Of a stretch of DNA of 64,000 nucleotides, positions 53,438 through 61,561 are shown piece after piece. The stretch's first letter is position 1, and the number at the start of each line of letters is the position of its first letter. Position numbers and translations under genes: made by a program. Origin of the DNA: Schnuerera sp. xch1 (lineage in GTDB: Bacteria > Bacillota > Clostridia > Tissierellales > Tepidimicrobiaceae); assembly GCF_019931165.1 (NCBI RefSeq), contig NZ_JAIOUP010000008.1, forward strand, positions 1 through 64,000, in the 5' to 3' direction. The notes under the pieces are model-generated. The model was not told the origin of the DNA, made no database searches, and was given only the letters and a program-made list of their open reading frames with translations.

Positions 53438-53486
53438 TCAATCTTGACAAAACTAAAAATTTCCTGTATATTTTAAAGTAAATTAA
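53437..53486 (+). repeat. Right copy of the 50-bp metG-promoter repeat
   Basis: Starts on the last base of the GH38 stop codon. Promoter TTGACA (53444-53449), 17 bases, TATATT (53467-53472). 46/50 identical to 43264-43313. Confidence 0.85.
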
Positions 53487-53559
53487 GCATCATAAGAAAA
53501 ACCTCTATTTAAACAGTTAAATTGATGAAATTTAAAATCTTCTATGGAATATAAATAAA

Positions 53560-53815
53560 AGTAGTGAAGGGAAGAGTAGGCTTAACCCGATACTTTAGAG
53601 AGCTGGAATTGGTGAAAACCGGCGTTGAAGGTTATTCTGAATATGGCCCCTAAACTTTACAGTTGAAACATTAGTAGGCTGTAACGGTAACGCCCGTTAT
53701 CATGTGTTGAGTTATGTATGTAACTTGTAGAGGTTCAAACTGTGAAGTTTGAACGAACTAGAGTGGTAACACGAATATAAAGCCTTCGTCTCTATATGAG
53801 ACGAAGGCTTTTATA
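53560..53815 (+). promoter_or_regulatory. Methionine T-box riboswitch before metG
   Basis: Stem I landmarks AGAGAGCTGG and GGTGAAAACCGG are followed by GAATATGGCCCC with specifier ATG at 53643-53645. The T-box sequence AGAGTGGTAACACG ends at 53773; its TGGT bulge pairs with a tRNA ending A-CCA, as tRNA-Met does. Terminator arms GCCTTCGTCTC (53782-53792) and GAGACGAAGGC (53798-53808), then T4. Uncharged tRNA-Met should permit read-through into metG. Confidence 0.88.
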
Positions 53816-53833
53816 AATAGGAGGGACATAAAT

Positions 53834-55759
53834 ATGAAAGAAAAATACTATATAACCACACCTATATATTATCCAAGTGATAATCTTCATATAGGGCATA
53901 CTTATACAACAGTAGCAGCAGATACATTAAAGAAATTTAAAATAGTTCAGGGATATGATGCATATCTGGTAACAGGTTCTGATGAACATGGGCAAAAGAT
54001 TGAAGAAAAAGCTAAGCAAAATAATGTAGAACCTAAGAAATATGTAGATAGGATAGTCAAAGACATAAAGGAACTTTGGGATATGTTAGAAGTATCCTAT
54101 GACAAATTTATAAGGACTACTGATAAAGATCATGAAAAAGTAGTTCAAAAGATATTTAATAAATTGTATAAACAAGGGGATATTTACAAATCAAATTATG
54201 AAGGATGGTATTGTACCCCTTGTGAGTCATTTTGGACTGAGAGTCAATTAGTAGATGGAAAATGTCCCGATTGTGGAAGGGAAGTTCAGTTAACAAAGGA
54301 AGAGGCTTATTTTTTCAAATTATCGAAGTATAAGGATAGAATAATACAGCTATATAAAGATAACCCAGAATTTTTACAACCAGAGTCTAGAAAGAATGAA
54401 ATGCTAAACAATTTCTTAAATGAGGGACTTGAAGATCTTTCTGTAACCAGAAGTAGCTTTGATTGGGGGGTAAAGGTACCTTTTGATCCTAAACATGTAG
54501 TATATGTATGGATAGATGCTTTATCCTGTTATATTACAGCTTTAGGATATGGAAAAGATAACGATGAAAACTTTAAAAAGTATTGGCCAGCAGATGTTCA
54601 TTTAGTAGGAAAGGAAATAGTGAGATTCCATACCATTATATGGCCAGCATTACTAATGGCATTGGGATTGGAATTACCAAAGAGAGTATTTGGGCATGGT
54701 TGGATACTATTTGATGATGATAAGATGTCAAAATCTAAGGGTAACGTAATATATCCAGAACCTATAATAGAACTTTATGGGATAGATGCATTTAGATATT
54801 TCTTACTAAGAGAATTTTCATTTGGTCAAGATGGTTCATTTACAAGGGAAAAATTCTTACAGAGATTAAATTCCGATTTAGCTAATGACCTAGGAAACTT
54901 AGTAAGCAGAACAGTAACAATGGTAGAGAAATATAATGGAGGAATATTACCTAATGCAGCAAAAAAACAGGAAATGGATGATTCTTTAATAGAAATAGCT
55001 ATTAATGCTAAATCAAAAGTAGAAAAATATATGGATGAATTGAATTTTTCACAAGCGCTAGAAGAAATATGGAAGGTAGTAAGAAGAACAAATAAATATA
55101 TAGATGAAACTACTCCTTGGATATTGGCTAAAGAAGATGATAATGAAAGACTTGACACAGTGTTATATAATTTAACTGAAAGTATAAGGATTATAGCAAT
55201 ATTGATTAATCCATTCATGGAAAAAACGTCTAAAGAGATATTAAAACAAATTGGCATTAGTAATAAAATAAATTGGAAAGATTCTCAGGAATGGGGTAAG
55301 ATACAACCAAACACAAAGGTAAAGAAAGGCAAAGTTTTATTTCCAAGATTAGATGTGAAGAAGGAATTAGAAAAACTTGAAAATGCAAATCAAAAGTTGA
55401 TAGAAGCGAGGGTGAAAAAATTGGCAAAGGAAGAAGAATATATAACTATAGATGATTTTGATAAGATTGATTTTAAAGTTGCAGAAATTATAGAAGTTAA
55501 ACAACATCCAAATGCAGATAAATTGTTAGTATTTAAATTAAAAGTTGGAGATGAAACAAGGCAGGTGGTTTCAGGTATAAGAGAATATTATTCGCCTGAA
55601 GATTTAATTGGCAAGAAAGTTGTAATAGTTGCAAACTTAAAACCAATTAAACTAAGAGGAGAAGAATCCAAAGGGATGATACTAGCAGCGGAAAAAGATG
55701 GAAAGTTAACACTAGTATCTACCTTGGAGGACATAGAATCAGGAGCTATTATATCTTAA
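53834..55759 (+). CDS. metG: Methionyl-tRNA synthetase
   Basis: 641 residues. HIGHTYTT (residues 20-27) and [11 protein letters not shown] near 295 are the class I signatures; a zinc knuckle CTPC...CPDC lies near 127-148; the C-terminal tRNA-binding domain ([24 protein letters not shown]) gives the long form. ATG after AGGAGGG, 20 bases behind the T-box terminator. Leads the operon metG-tatD-rnmV-rsmA. Confidence 0.96.
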   Translation: MKEKYYITTPIYYPSDNLHIGHTYTTVAADTLKKFKIVQGYDAYLVTGSDEHGQKIEEKAKQNNVEPKKYVDRIVKDIKELWDMLEVSYDKFIRTTDKDHEKVVQKIFNKLYKQGDIYKSNYEGWYCTPCESFWTESQLVDGKCPDCGREVQLTKEEAYFFKLSKYKDRIIQLYKDNPEFLQPESRKNEMLNNFLNEGLEDLSVTRSSFDWGVKVPFDPKHVVYVWIDALSCYITALGYGKDNDENFKKYWPADVHLVGKEIVRFHTIIWPALLMALGLELPKRVFGHGWILFDDDKMSKSKGNVIYPEPIIELYGIDAFRYFLLREFSFGQDGSFTREKFLQRLNSDLANDLGNLVSRTVTMVEKYNGGILPNAAKKQEMDDSLIEIAINAKSKVEKYMDELNFSQALEEIWKVVRRTNKYIDETTPWILAKEDDNERLDTVLYNLTESIRIIAILINPFMEKTSKEILKQIGISNKINWKDSQEWGKIQPNTKVKKGKVLFPRLDVKKELEKLENANQKLIEARVKKLAKEEEYITIDDFDKIDFKVAEIIEVKQHPNADKLLVFKLKVGDETRQVVSGIREYYSPEDLIGKKVVIVANLKPIKLRGEESKGMILAAEKDGKLTLVSTLEDIESGAIIS

Positions 55760-55770
55760 GGAGTGAAAGG

Positions 55771-56538
55771 ATGTTAATAGATAGCCATGCGCATTTAGAT
55801 AATGAAAAGTTTGATCCCGATAGAGATAGGTTGATTAAATCCTTAAAGCAGTCAGGCATAGAATTGATAATAAATCCTGGAGATGATTTAGCATCTAGTA
55901 TAAGAGCGGTATCTCTATCAGAAGAATATGATAATGTATTTGCTGCAGTGGGGATTCATCCTCACTCAGCTAAGGAAATGGATGATTCAACTATCGATAT
56001 TTTAAAATCCTTTACAAATAGAAAAAAGGTAGTAGCCATAGGTGAAATAGGTTTGGATTATCATTATGATAATTCTCCTAGGGACATTCAGAAAGAAAAA
56101 TTTAAAGAGCAGCTTGATTTAGCAAAAGAGGTGGATTTACCTGTAATAATCCACTCAAGAGATGCGACTCAAGATACACTTGAAATATTAAAGGAAGCGC
56201 AAAACGATAAATTAGAAGGAGTCTTGCATTGTTATTCTGGTAGTGTAGAGATGGCTATGAAATATATAGATATGGGATTTTATATATCATTAGCAGGACC
56301 TGTTACATTTAAAAATGCAAGGATACCAAAAGAAGTAGCTAAAGCTGTACCAATGGATAAACTACTAATAGAAACGGATTCTCCTTATTTAACGCCAGAA
56401 CCACATAGGGGGAAAAGAAACGAGCCTGTGTTTGTACGATACGTGGCAGGAATTATAGCTGAATTAAGAGGGATAACATTTGAAGAATTAGCGACTAAGA
56501 CAGCAGAAAATATAAAAAGATTGTTTAGAATTGAGTAG
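55771..56538 (+). CDS. tatD: TatD-family deoxyribonuclease
   Basis: 255 residues, TIM-barrel metallohydrolase: DSHAHLDNEKFD (metal His pair), GEIGLDYHYD, IIHSRDA and LIETDSPYLTP. Probable 3'-5' DNA exonuclease in repair or turnover. ATG after AAGGAGTG, 11 bases after metG. Confidence 0.93.
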   Translation: MLIDSHAHLDNEKFDPDRDRLIKSLKQSGIELIINPGDDLASSIRAVSLSEEYDNVFAAVGIHPHSAKEMDDSTIDILKSFTNRKKVVAIGEIGLDYHYDNSPRDIQKEKFKEQLDLAKEVDLPVIIHSRDATQDTLEILKEAQNDKLEGVLHCYSGSVEMAMKYIDMGFYISLAGPVTFKNARIPKEVAKAVPMDKLLIETDSPYLTPEPHRGKRNEPVFVRYVAGIIAELRGITFEELATKTAENIKRLFRIE

Positions 56539-56550
56539 GATGGTACCATT

Positions 56551-57093
56551 ATGATAAAGGAAATAATAGTAGTAGAAGGAAAAGATGATATATCTGCAGT
56601 AAAAAATGCTGTAGAAGCAGAAGTAATAGCTACTGGAGGATTTGGATATGATAAAAAATTTATAGAAAATTTGAAGGTAATTGCCGAAAAAAGAGGTATT
56701 ATAATTTTAACGGATCCAGATCATGCTGGGGAACAGATAAGAAAGGACTTGTGTAAGCATATTAAAAATTGTAAACATGCATTTTTACAACAAGGAAAGG
56801 CTTTAAAGAAAGGTAATATTGGAGTTGAAAATGCTATTAAAGATGATATTGTAGAAGCTATTAGTAAAGCTAGGCCTATAATTTCGACAAGGAGAAAGGA
56901 ATTTGTCAGAGAAGATTTAATAGCGTTGGGATTAGAAGGTAGAGCTAATAGTAGAAAAAAAAGAGAGGAATTGGGTGATATCCTAGGAATAGGTTATTGT
57001 AATGCTAAACAATTTTTGAGCAGACTCAACAACTTTGGAATAACAAGGGAAGAGTTTATAAAAGCATTGGAGTTGATACAACAACATGAATGA
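56551..57093 (+). CDS. rnmV: Ribonuclease M5
   Basis: 180 residues, TOPRIM domain with VVEGKDDISAVKN and LTDPDHAGEQIRK. Matures 5S rRNA, and in Firmicutes is encoded next to rsmA as here. Its end overlaps rsmA by eight bases. Confidence 0.93.
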   Translation: MIKEIIVVEGKDDISAVKNAVEAEVIATGGFGYDKKFIENLKVIAEKRGIIILTDPDHAGEQIRKDLCKHIKNCKHAFLQQGKALKKGNIGVENAIKDDIVEAISKARPIISTRRKEFVREDLIALGLEGRANSRKKREELGDILGIGYCNAKQFLSRLNNFGITREEFIKALELIQQHE

Positions 57094-57955
57094 TAAGAGA
57101 TTGTACTCCCCTAAGTATGTACGAGAAATTCTTGATAGATATGGATTTAAATTTTCAAAAAGTCTTGGTCAAAATTTTTTAATAGATGGGAATATAGTCA
57201 GAAAGATTTCTCAAGAAGGTGGTATTACTAAAGATGATTACGTATTAGAAATTGGCCCTGGAATAGGGACATTAACGGAAGAATTGGCTTTAAATGCCAA
57301 AAAAGTAGTAAGTGTAGAAATAGATAAAAATCTTTTGCCGATTTTAGATAAGACTATGAGTAGTTATGATAATGTGGAAATAGTACATGGAGATATACTT
57401 AAAGTTGATATTAATAAATTAATAGATGAAAAGTTGAATGGTGGGCCTGTTAAAGTAGTAGCTAATCTTCCTTATTATGTAACTACTCCTATAATAGCAA
57501 AGCTAATAGAAGAAGATTTAAATATCGAATCTATAATAGTGATGATTCAGAAAGAAGTAGCGGATAGAATGGTTGCTAGCGCTAGTACTAAGCAATATGG
57601 TTCTCTTACGATATTTGTAAATTTTTATGCTAATCCAGAAATATTGATTACAGTGCCTAAAACTGTATTCATGCCTAGACCTAAGGTGGATTCAGCTGTA
57701 GTTAAGTTAAATATAAGAGAGAATGACCATCAAGTAGATAAAAAGACATTTTTTAAAGTAGTAAGAACGGCATTTAATCAAAGAAGAAAGACAATACTAA
57801 ATTCTTTATCCTCCAGAGAGTTGGGGCTAGATAAGGAAGATGTTAAGAAAATTCTAGATGAATGTGATATTTCTCAGAAAGAAAGAGCAGAAAATTTAAA
57901 AATAGAAGATTTTATTAAGATTAGTAAAACATTACCCTCCTTAGACATATATTAA
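57086..57955 (+). CDS. rsmA: 16S rRNA dimethyladenosine transferase RsmA/KsgA
   Basis: 289 residues. SAM motif LEIGPGIGTLTEEL (about 52-65), catalytic NLPYYVTTPI (about 124-133) and the substrate-side KSLGQNFLID. Dimethylates A1518 and A1519 of 16S rRNA. ATG inside the rnmV end. Confidence 0.95.
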   Translation: MNDKRLYSPKYVREILDRYGFKFSKSLGQNFLIDGNIVRKISQEGGITKDDYVLEIGPGIGTLTEELALNAKKVVSVEIDKNLLPILDKTMSSYDNVEIVHGDILKVDINKLIDEKLNGGPVKVVANLPYYVTTPIIAKLIEEDLNIESIIVMIQKEVADRMVASASTKQYGSLTIFVNFYANPEILITVPKTVFMPRPKVDSAVVKLNIRENDHQVDKKTFFKVVRTAFNQRRKTILNSLSSRELGLDKEDVKKILDECDISQKERAENLKIEDFIKISKTLPSLDIY

Positions 57956-57983
57956 TATAAAGATTAAAAAAGGAGGGTTATTC

Positions 57984-59288
57984 ATGCCACAGGATTTTAC
58001 ATACTTTAGAAAGTATATTATCCTTAAAAATGACTATACAAACATTAACAATATAAACCCGAAAGGTCATGTAAAAATAGAAATAAGAGGTAACAAAGGA
58101 AGTATAAGAGTAAATGTAGAAAATTGTGAGAAGGACCAATATTATAAGGTATACTTTTTGAAGGAGAATAACGGAAGAATAGAAGAATTAGATTTAGGTA
58201 GGATAATTACTGATGAAAGAGGAAGATCTAGGATAAATATTGGCATTAATTTAAGAGAACTTGAATCAAAAGGTTTTTCAATTAAGAAAGTAAACGCTAT
58301 TCTTATAAGAAGAGGTATGAATGTATTATTAGGAGGTTATATTGATAAAGACAATAAGTCTATTCATGAATATATTAATAATCAACTTATATCAGAGCAA
58401 CAAGAGATGCCACTCCCTTTAGATATTAAACCAGAAGAAGTGGAAGGATATAGTGATATAGATCATGAGAATAAGGATATAGAAGAGTCTTCTTCTAGTG
58501 AGGAAACAGAAAAAGTATCAGATGAATATGAACCTGAAGCAGATAATGAAATAGTAGAAGAAGATATACAGTTTGAACAAGAGGAAGTATTAGAAGAAGA
58601 ACAACCAATTGAACAAACGGAAGAATATAAACTTGAAGAAGTAGATGGGGTATCAGAAGTAGAACAACCAATTGAACAAACAGAAGAATATAAATTTGAA
58701 GAAGTGGATAGGGTATCAAAAGTAGAGGATTGTATTGAGGAAAAGGAAGAATCTTTTCATGGAGAAACTCAACCATTAGAATCACATCATACTTATGAAT
58801 CATTGGAATACATTAGACGTTTAAATCATAAAAATCAGATGACCAATTATATAATGAGTGTATTAAAATTTTTCCCAAGAGTACAGCCTCTGAAGATATA
58901 TCTTCATGGATATCAGTGGTGGAGAATAGATGATGATGGAACTGACCCATGTAGAGGATTTTTACCATATTATAATTATTTAATGAGTTCTAGTTATAAG
59001 TATCCATTTTTGCATAACTCCACTACATGTATGAATCAAATTAGAAAACATAGGCATTATTTGTTTGGCTTTTATAACGAAAGGAATGAAACAAAGTATT
59101 ATGTCTATGCTGTACCAGGGCGGTTTATAACAGAAGAACATCCATTTAAAGGAATTACAGGTTTTAATACTTGGTATGATTCTATTGATGGAATAGGATA
59201 TTGGCTTTTATATATTGATCCAATGACTGGGAAGATAATATATCCTATAAATCCAATGGTACCAACGGACAATACCATACACTCTTAG
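57984..59288 (+). CDS. Uncharacterised acidic protein with internal repeat
   Basis: 434 residues, not recognised with certainty. The N-terminal part (1-130) reads as a beta-rich domain (VKIEIRGNKGSIRVNVEN; KVNAILIRRGMNVLLGGYI). The middle (150-260) is very acidic and holds two tandem 21-residue copies. The C-terminal part (270-434) is aromatic-rich with HGYQWWRIDDDG, TTCMNQIRKHRHYLFGFY and GIGYWLLYIDP. Similar domain pairs occur in clostridial proteins annotated only as hypothetical. No signal peptide. ATG after AAGGAGGG, 28 bases after rsmA; perhaps sporulation-related from the setting. Confidence 0.7.
   Translation: MPQDFTYFRKYIILKNDYTNINNINPKGHVKIEIRGNKGSIRVNVENCEKDQYYKVYFLKENNGRIEELDLGRIITDERGRSRINIGINLRELESKGFSIKKVNAILIRRGMNVLLGGYIDKDNKSIHEYINNQLISEQQEMPLPLDIKPEEVEGYSDIDHENKDIEESSSSEETEKVSDEYEPEADNEIVEEDIQFEQEEVLEEEQPIEQTEEYKLEEVDGVSEVEQPIEQTEEYKFEEVDRVSKVEDCIEEKEESFHGETQPLESHHTYESLEYIRRLNHKNQMTNYIMSVLKFFPRVQPLKIYLHGYQWWRIDDDGTDPCRGFLPYYNYLMSSSYKYPFLHNSTTCMNQIRKHRHYLFGFYNERNETKYYVYAVPGRFITEEHPFKGITGFNTWYDSIDGIGYWLLYIDPMTGKIIYPINPMVPTDNTIHS
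58599..58724 (+). repeat. Two 63-base tandem repeats in the acidic linker
   Basis: In-frame copies 58599-58661 and 58662-58724, each 21 codons starting EQPIEQTEEYK, with a handful of base changes between them. Confidence 0.9.
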
Positions 59289-59334
59289 AAAGGAAATGCA
59301 ATAATTTTTAAAGCTTATAAAAATTTATGGAATA

Positions 59335-59372
59335 AAAAAAGATGAGGGTTATATTATTCCCTTATCTTTTTT
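59335..59372. terminator. Bidirectional terminator, acidic protein gene / comFB
   Basis: AAAAGATGAGGG pairs with CCCTTATCTTTT (one G-T pair) and both sides carry A or T runs. It overlaps the end of the minus-strand comFB-type gene. Confidence 0.75.
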
Positions 59373-59621
59373 ATAATGTTTATAAAGTATATCTCTGGCT
59401 TCTGCAAGTTTAGCAACTACATTTATTCTTGTTTGTTTATCTAACAAAAAAGCTTTCTTCTTAGCATTATTAACGGAAGATGTGAAGTATGCTGGCTGAA
59501 GATTGTTTAATGCAATAGATTTTATATTGTTTTCAAATTCTGCACATTCACATTCTTGAAAGCTATCTTTAATTTCTTCATATACTTCATCTACAAGAAT
59601 TTCCATATAATTTTTTACCAT
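59349..59621 (-). CDS. ComFB-family protein
   Basis: 90 residues. NYMEILVDEVYEEI at the start, CECAEFENNIKSIALNNLQPAYF in the middle: the late-competence ComFB pattern. Some ComFB proteins bind cyclic dinucleotides (family knowledge), not shown here. ATG behind AAGGATGA; promoter at 59670-59698. Confidence 0.8.
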   Translation of the reverse strand: MVKNYMEILVDEVYEEIKDSFQECECAEFENNIKSIALNNLQPAYFTSSVNNAKKKAFLLDKQTRINVVAKLAEARDILYKHYKKDKGII

Positions 59622-59669
59622 AGTATCATCCTTTTCTGTTTTATATGATTTTATGCAATATACTAAGTA

Positions 59670-59698
59670 ATTATATTCCTAGGTTTTTTATGTGTCAA
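59670..59698 (-). promoter_or_regulatory. Promoter of the comFB-type gene
   Basis: On the minus strand TTGACA (59698-59693), 17 bases, TATAAT (59675-59670). Confidence 0.75.
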
Positions 59699-59776
59699 TA
59701 TTAAGATAGAATTAGCAAAATATGATTAATTATATATTCTATAGGGTATTATATAGGCAAGAAGAGGACAAATTGC

Positions 59777-59806
59777 TTGACACAAGATACCTTATGGGGG
59801 TATAAT
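59777..59806 (+). promoter_or_regulatory. Promoter with ATACC-N7-GGTAT operator, seleno-glutaredoxin
   Basis: TTGACA (59777-59782), 18 bases, TATAAT (59801-59806). The operator ATACC (59787-59791), N7, GGTAT (59799-59803) fills the spacer and joins the -10. Confidence 0.75.
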
Positions 59807-59844
59807 ATATTATAAAATAAAAGGTTATACGAGGAGGAATTTAA

Positions 59845-60075
59845 ATGGCTAATAATGTAGTAATATTTACGAGCAATACTTGACCATATTGCATAGCTGC
59901 AAAGGATTATTTGCAGGAGAAAGGAATATCCTATACTGAAAAGAATATTCAAACAAGTCCTGAAGCTAGAAAAGAATTGATGAGTATGGGACATATGGGA
60001 GTTCCAGTTATAATAATTGATGGAGAAGAAATAGTAGGATTTGATAAATCTAGAATGGAACAATTACTTAATTAG
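59845..60075 (+). CDS. Glutaredoxin-like selenoprotein (UPYC active site)
   Basis: Reading TGA (59881-59883) as selenocysteine gives 76 residues from ATG 59845 (after GAGGAGG) to TAG 60073. The Sec is residue 13 in SNTUPYC, precisely where glutaredoxins of the NrdH/YruB type have the first Cys of CPYC. The cis-proline segment GVPVIII and the ending are also intact. Sec in this place gives a fast thiol-disulfide or deselenation reductant. A SECIS-like stem follows. Stands alone between its own promoter and a strong terminator. Confidence 0.9.
59881..59916 (+). promoter_or_regulatory. Bacterial SECIS element, seleno-glutaredoxin
   Basis: Perfect arms CTGCAAA (59897-59903) and TTTGCAG (59910-59916) with loop GGATTA; loop begins 21 bases after the TGA, the same distance as at 13513. 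Confidence 0.8.
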
Positions 60076-60079
60076 GCAA

Positions 60080-60107
60080 AATCCCTCTTGTAATTACAAG
60101 AGGGATT
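60080..60107. terminator. 28-bp palindromic terminator
   Basis: Perfect palindrome, each arm 14 bases (AATCCCTCTTGTAA and its complement), with A/T runs on both sides. Serves the convergent seleno-glutaredoxin and DUF1858 genes. Confidence 0.88.
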
Positions 60108-60109
60108 TT

Positions 60110-60295
60110 TTATGAATTTAATGCTTTCAACAATTTAGGTAAATCTATACCATGAACCATTGCAGCTTCTTCTAAACTCTCCATTTGACTAGCTGGACAT
60201 CCAATACATCCCAATCCAAAGCTTAGCAAAGTATCTACTGCTTCTGGTTTATTACGAATTACTTCACCTACTAACATATCTTTAGTAATTTCCAT
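60110..60295 (-). CDS. DUF1858 small protein
   Basis: 61 residues. It starts MEITKDMLVGEVIRNKPEAVDTL and has GLGCIGCPASQMESLEEA with two cysteines, the DUF1858 pattern (ScdA/RIC N-terminal-like domain). A redox or Fe-S related role is guessed from the CxxC. ATG behind GGAGG. Convergent with the seleno-glutaredoxin. Confidence 0.85.
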   Translation of the reverse strand: MEITKDMLVGEVIRNKPEAVDTLLSFGLGCIGCPASQMESLEEAAMVHGIDLPKLLKALNS

Positions 60296-60460
60296 TTTGG
60301 ACCTCCTTACGAGAATTGTAATTAATATATTTGTATTTTAGCATATTTTATTTATTCTTTATAGTATAAGTATAACACAAGATTGATATTAAGAAAATAT
60401 TTAATCAAAAATGTATAAAAAAATAATAAATGGTTATTCTTATACCAGGAGGTGAGCTTT

Positions 60461-60868
60461 ATGGATAATAATGAAAGAAATAGAGAAAATGTAGAGAAAA
60501 GGACAGAAAATAGAACAGGAAACAATACAAATGATTGGGACATAGGAGAAATTTTAATTAGACTATTAGTTACAGCGATAGTCATTGGAATTGCTGCATT
60601 TCTTACACCAGGGTTTTCTATAGATAGTTTATGGAGCTTGATATTAGCGGCAGTAGTGATAGCATTGCTGGATTATGTAATACAAAGATTCACTGGAGTT
60701 AATGCTACGCCCTTTGGAAGAGGGATAACTGGGTTTATTATAGCCGCAATTATTCTCTATGCTACTAGATTTATAGTACCTGGATTTGAAATATCAGTTT
60801 GGGGAGCAATAATTGGAGCTTTAGTCATAGGAATAATAGATGTAATAATACCAGGGAGAGCAATGTAG
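60461..60868 (+). CDS. Phage-holin-IV/YvlD-like four-helix membrane protein
   Basis: 135 residues: a polar Asn/Arg-rich N-terminus (about 28 residues) and four membrane segments with TPGFSIDSLWSLILAAVVIALL and VPGFEISVWGAIIGALVIGIID, two related halves. Such YvlD-type proteins are called holin-like by similarity but occur as ordinary bacterial genes. ATG at 60461 after AGGAGGTG; an in-frame GTG at 60452 is inside that site. Confidence 0.75.
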   Translation: MDNNERNRENVEKRTENRTGNNTNDWDIGEILIRLLVTAIVIGIAAFLTPGFSIDSLWSLILAAVVIALLDYVIQRFTGVNATPFGRGITGFIIAAIILYATRFIVPGFEISVWGAIIGALVIGIIDVIIPGRAM

Positions 60869-60872
60869 CACT

Positions 60873-60905
60873 AACCCCCTAACTTTAGTTAGGGGGTTGT
60901 TTTTT
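60873..60905 (+). terminator. Terminator after the YvlD-like gene
   Basis: AACCCCCTAACT (60873-60884) and AGTTAGGGGGTT (60887-60898), then T run. Confidence 0.9.
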
Positions 60906-60933
60906 GTTAAAAAATAATATAAAATGAATAAAG

Positions 60934-60953
60934 ATACCCGGATAGGGTATATT
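60934..60953 (+). promoter_or_regulatory. ATACC-N7-GGTAT operator overlapping -10, HesB selenoprotein
   Basis: ATACC (60934-60938), CGGATAG, GGTAT (60946-60950) joined to TATATT (60948-60953). No good -35 precedes it. Confidence 0.65.
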
Positions 60954-60986
60954 GACAATAGGAAATAAAATTTGGGAGGAATAATG

Positions 60987-61283
60987 ATGAAAGTTGAAGT
61001 AACTGAAAAGGCTCAGCAGGAGCTAAAAAGAATATTAGATTCAAAGAAAGATAAAAAACCTTTAAGGATATATGTAGCAGGTCACGGTTGAGGTGGTCCT
61101 TCATTTGGATTAGCTCTGGATGAGCTAAAGGAAGACGATATAAAAACAGAAGTTGATAATTTTACTTTCATTATAGAAGAATATTTAACTGAGAGTTTTG
61201 GAGTATTTACTATAGATTATAGTGATAACTGGTTAAGAAAGGGATTTTCAGTTATACCTGATGGAAAAGTATCTTCTTGTTAA
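60987..61283 (+). CDS. HesB-like selenoprotein
   Basis: Reading TGA (61089-61091) as Sec gives 98 residues from ATG 60987 to TAA 61281. VAGHGUGGPSFGLALDE with Sec35 corresponds to the HesB-like (seleno)protein family of anaerobes, in which Cys or Sec stands at this place; the ending SSC is also typical. IscA/HesB fold, probably redox or Fe-S/selenium handling; exact function unknown. ATG is seven bases after GGGAGG (ATG at 60984 is closer). A SECIS-like hairpin follows. Confidence 0.88.
61089..61128 (+). promoter_or_regulatory. Bacterial SECIS element, HesB selenoprotein
   Basis: Arms TTAGCTC (61110-61116) and GAGCTAA (61122-61128), loop TGGAT starting 25 bases after the TGA. Confidence 0.75.
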
Positions 61284-61310
61284 CAATATTTAATAGTAAA
61301 CATAATATTT

Positions 61311-61351
61311 AGCTAAAGGATGATTTAATTATCATTCTTTAGCTTTTTTTA
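61311..61351 (+). terminator. Terminator after the HesB selenoprotein gene
   Basis: AGCTAAAGGATGAT (61311-61324) pairs with ATCATTCTTTAGCT (61331-61344), one G-T pair, then T7. Confidence 0.88.
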
Positions 61352-61455
61352 TCTTAAAATATATTATTTAATAAATGATAGAATTTGTGTTAAAATAAAA
61401 TATACTATTAATATATTAATTTTTCCTTAAAGAGAATAAAAGGAGGTGGGGATTA

Positions 61456-61551
61456 GTGGATTCTGGACCTTTGCCTAGGTATAGTATGGAAACTTATGAA
61501 TTAAAACTAAATGAAAAGAACACTAGTCATCACCGACTAAAGTTCTTTTAG
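61456..61551 (+). CDS. 31-codon leader ORF before mgtE
   Basis: GTG start behind the strong AAAGGAGGTGGGG; it encodes 31 residues (beginning MDSGPLPRYSMETYELKLNE, ending HHRLKFF). Its last codons form a hairpin (61515-61548), and its stop TAG merges with the GGGGGG Shine-Dalgarno of mgtE. Translation of the leader should therefore open or couple to mgtE. Whether the peptide itself matters is unknown. It does not match the M-box consensus. Confidence 0.5.
   Translation: MDSGPLPRYSMETYELKLNEKNTSHHRLKFF
61515..61548 (+). promoter_or_regulatory. Hairpin at the leader ORF / mgtE junction
   Basis: Outer AAAGAAC (61515-61521) with GTTCTTT (61542-61548), inner TAGTC (61524-61528) with GACTA (61535-61539). 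It stands just before the mgtE ribosome-binding site. Confidence 0.55.
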
Positions 61552-61561
61552 GGGGGTTAAT

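Noticed and set aside
60461-60868. Prophage holin
   Set aside because: Holin-like name only; no phage genes around, and YvlD-type proteins are ordinary chromosomal genes.
61284-61561. M-box magnesium riboswitch before mgtE
   Set aside because: The conserved M-box sequence blocks are not present; a leader ORF with hairpin explains the region better.
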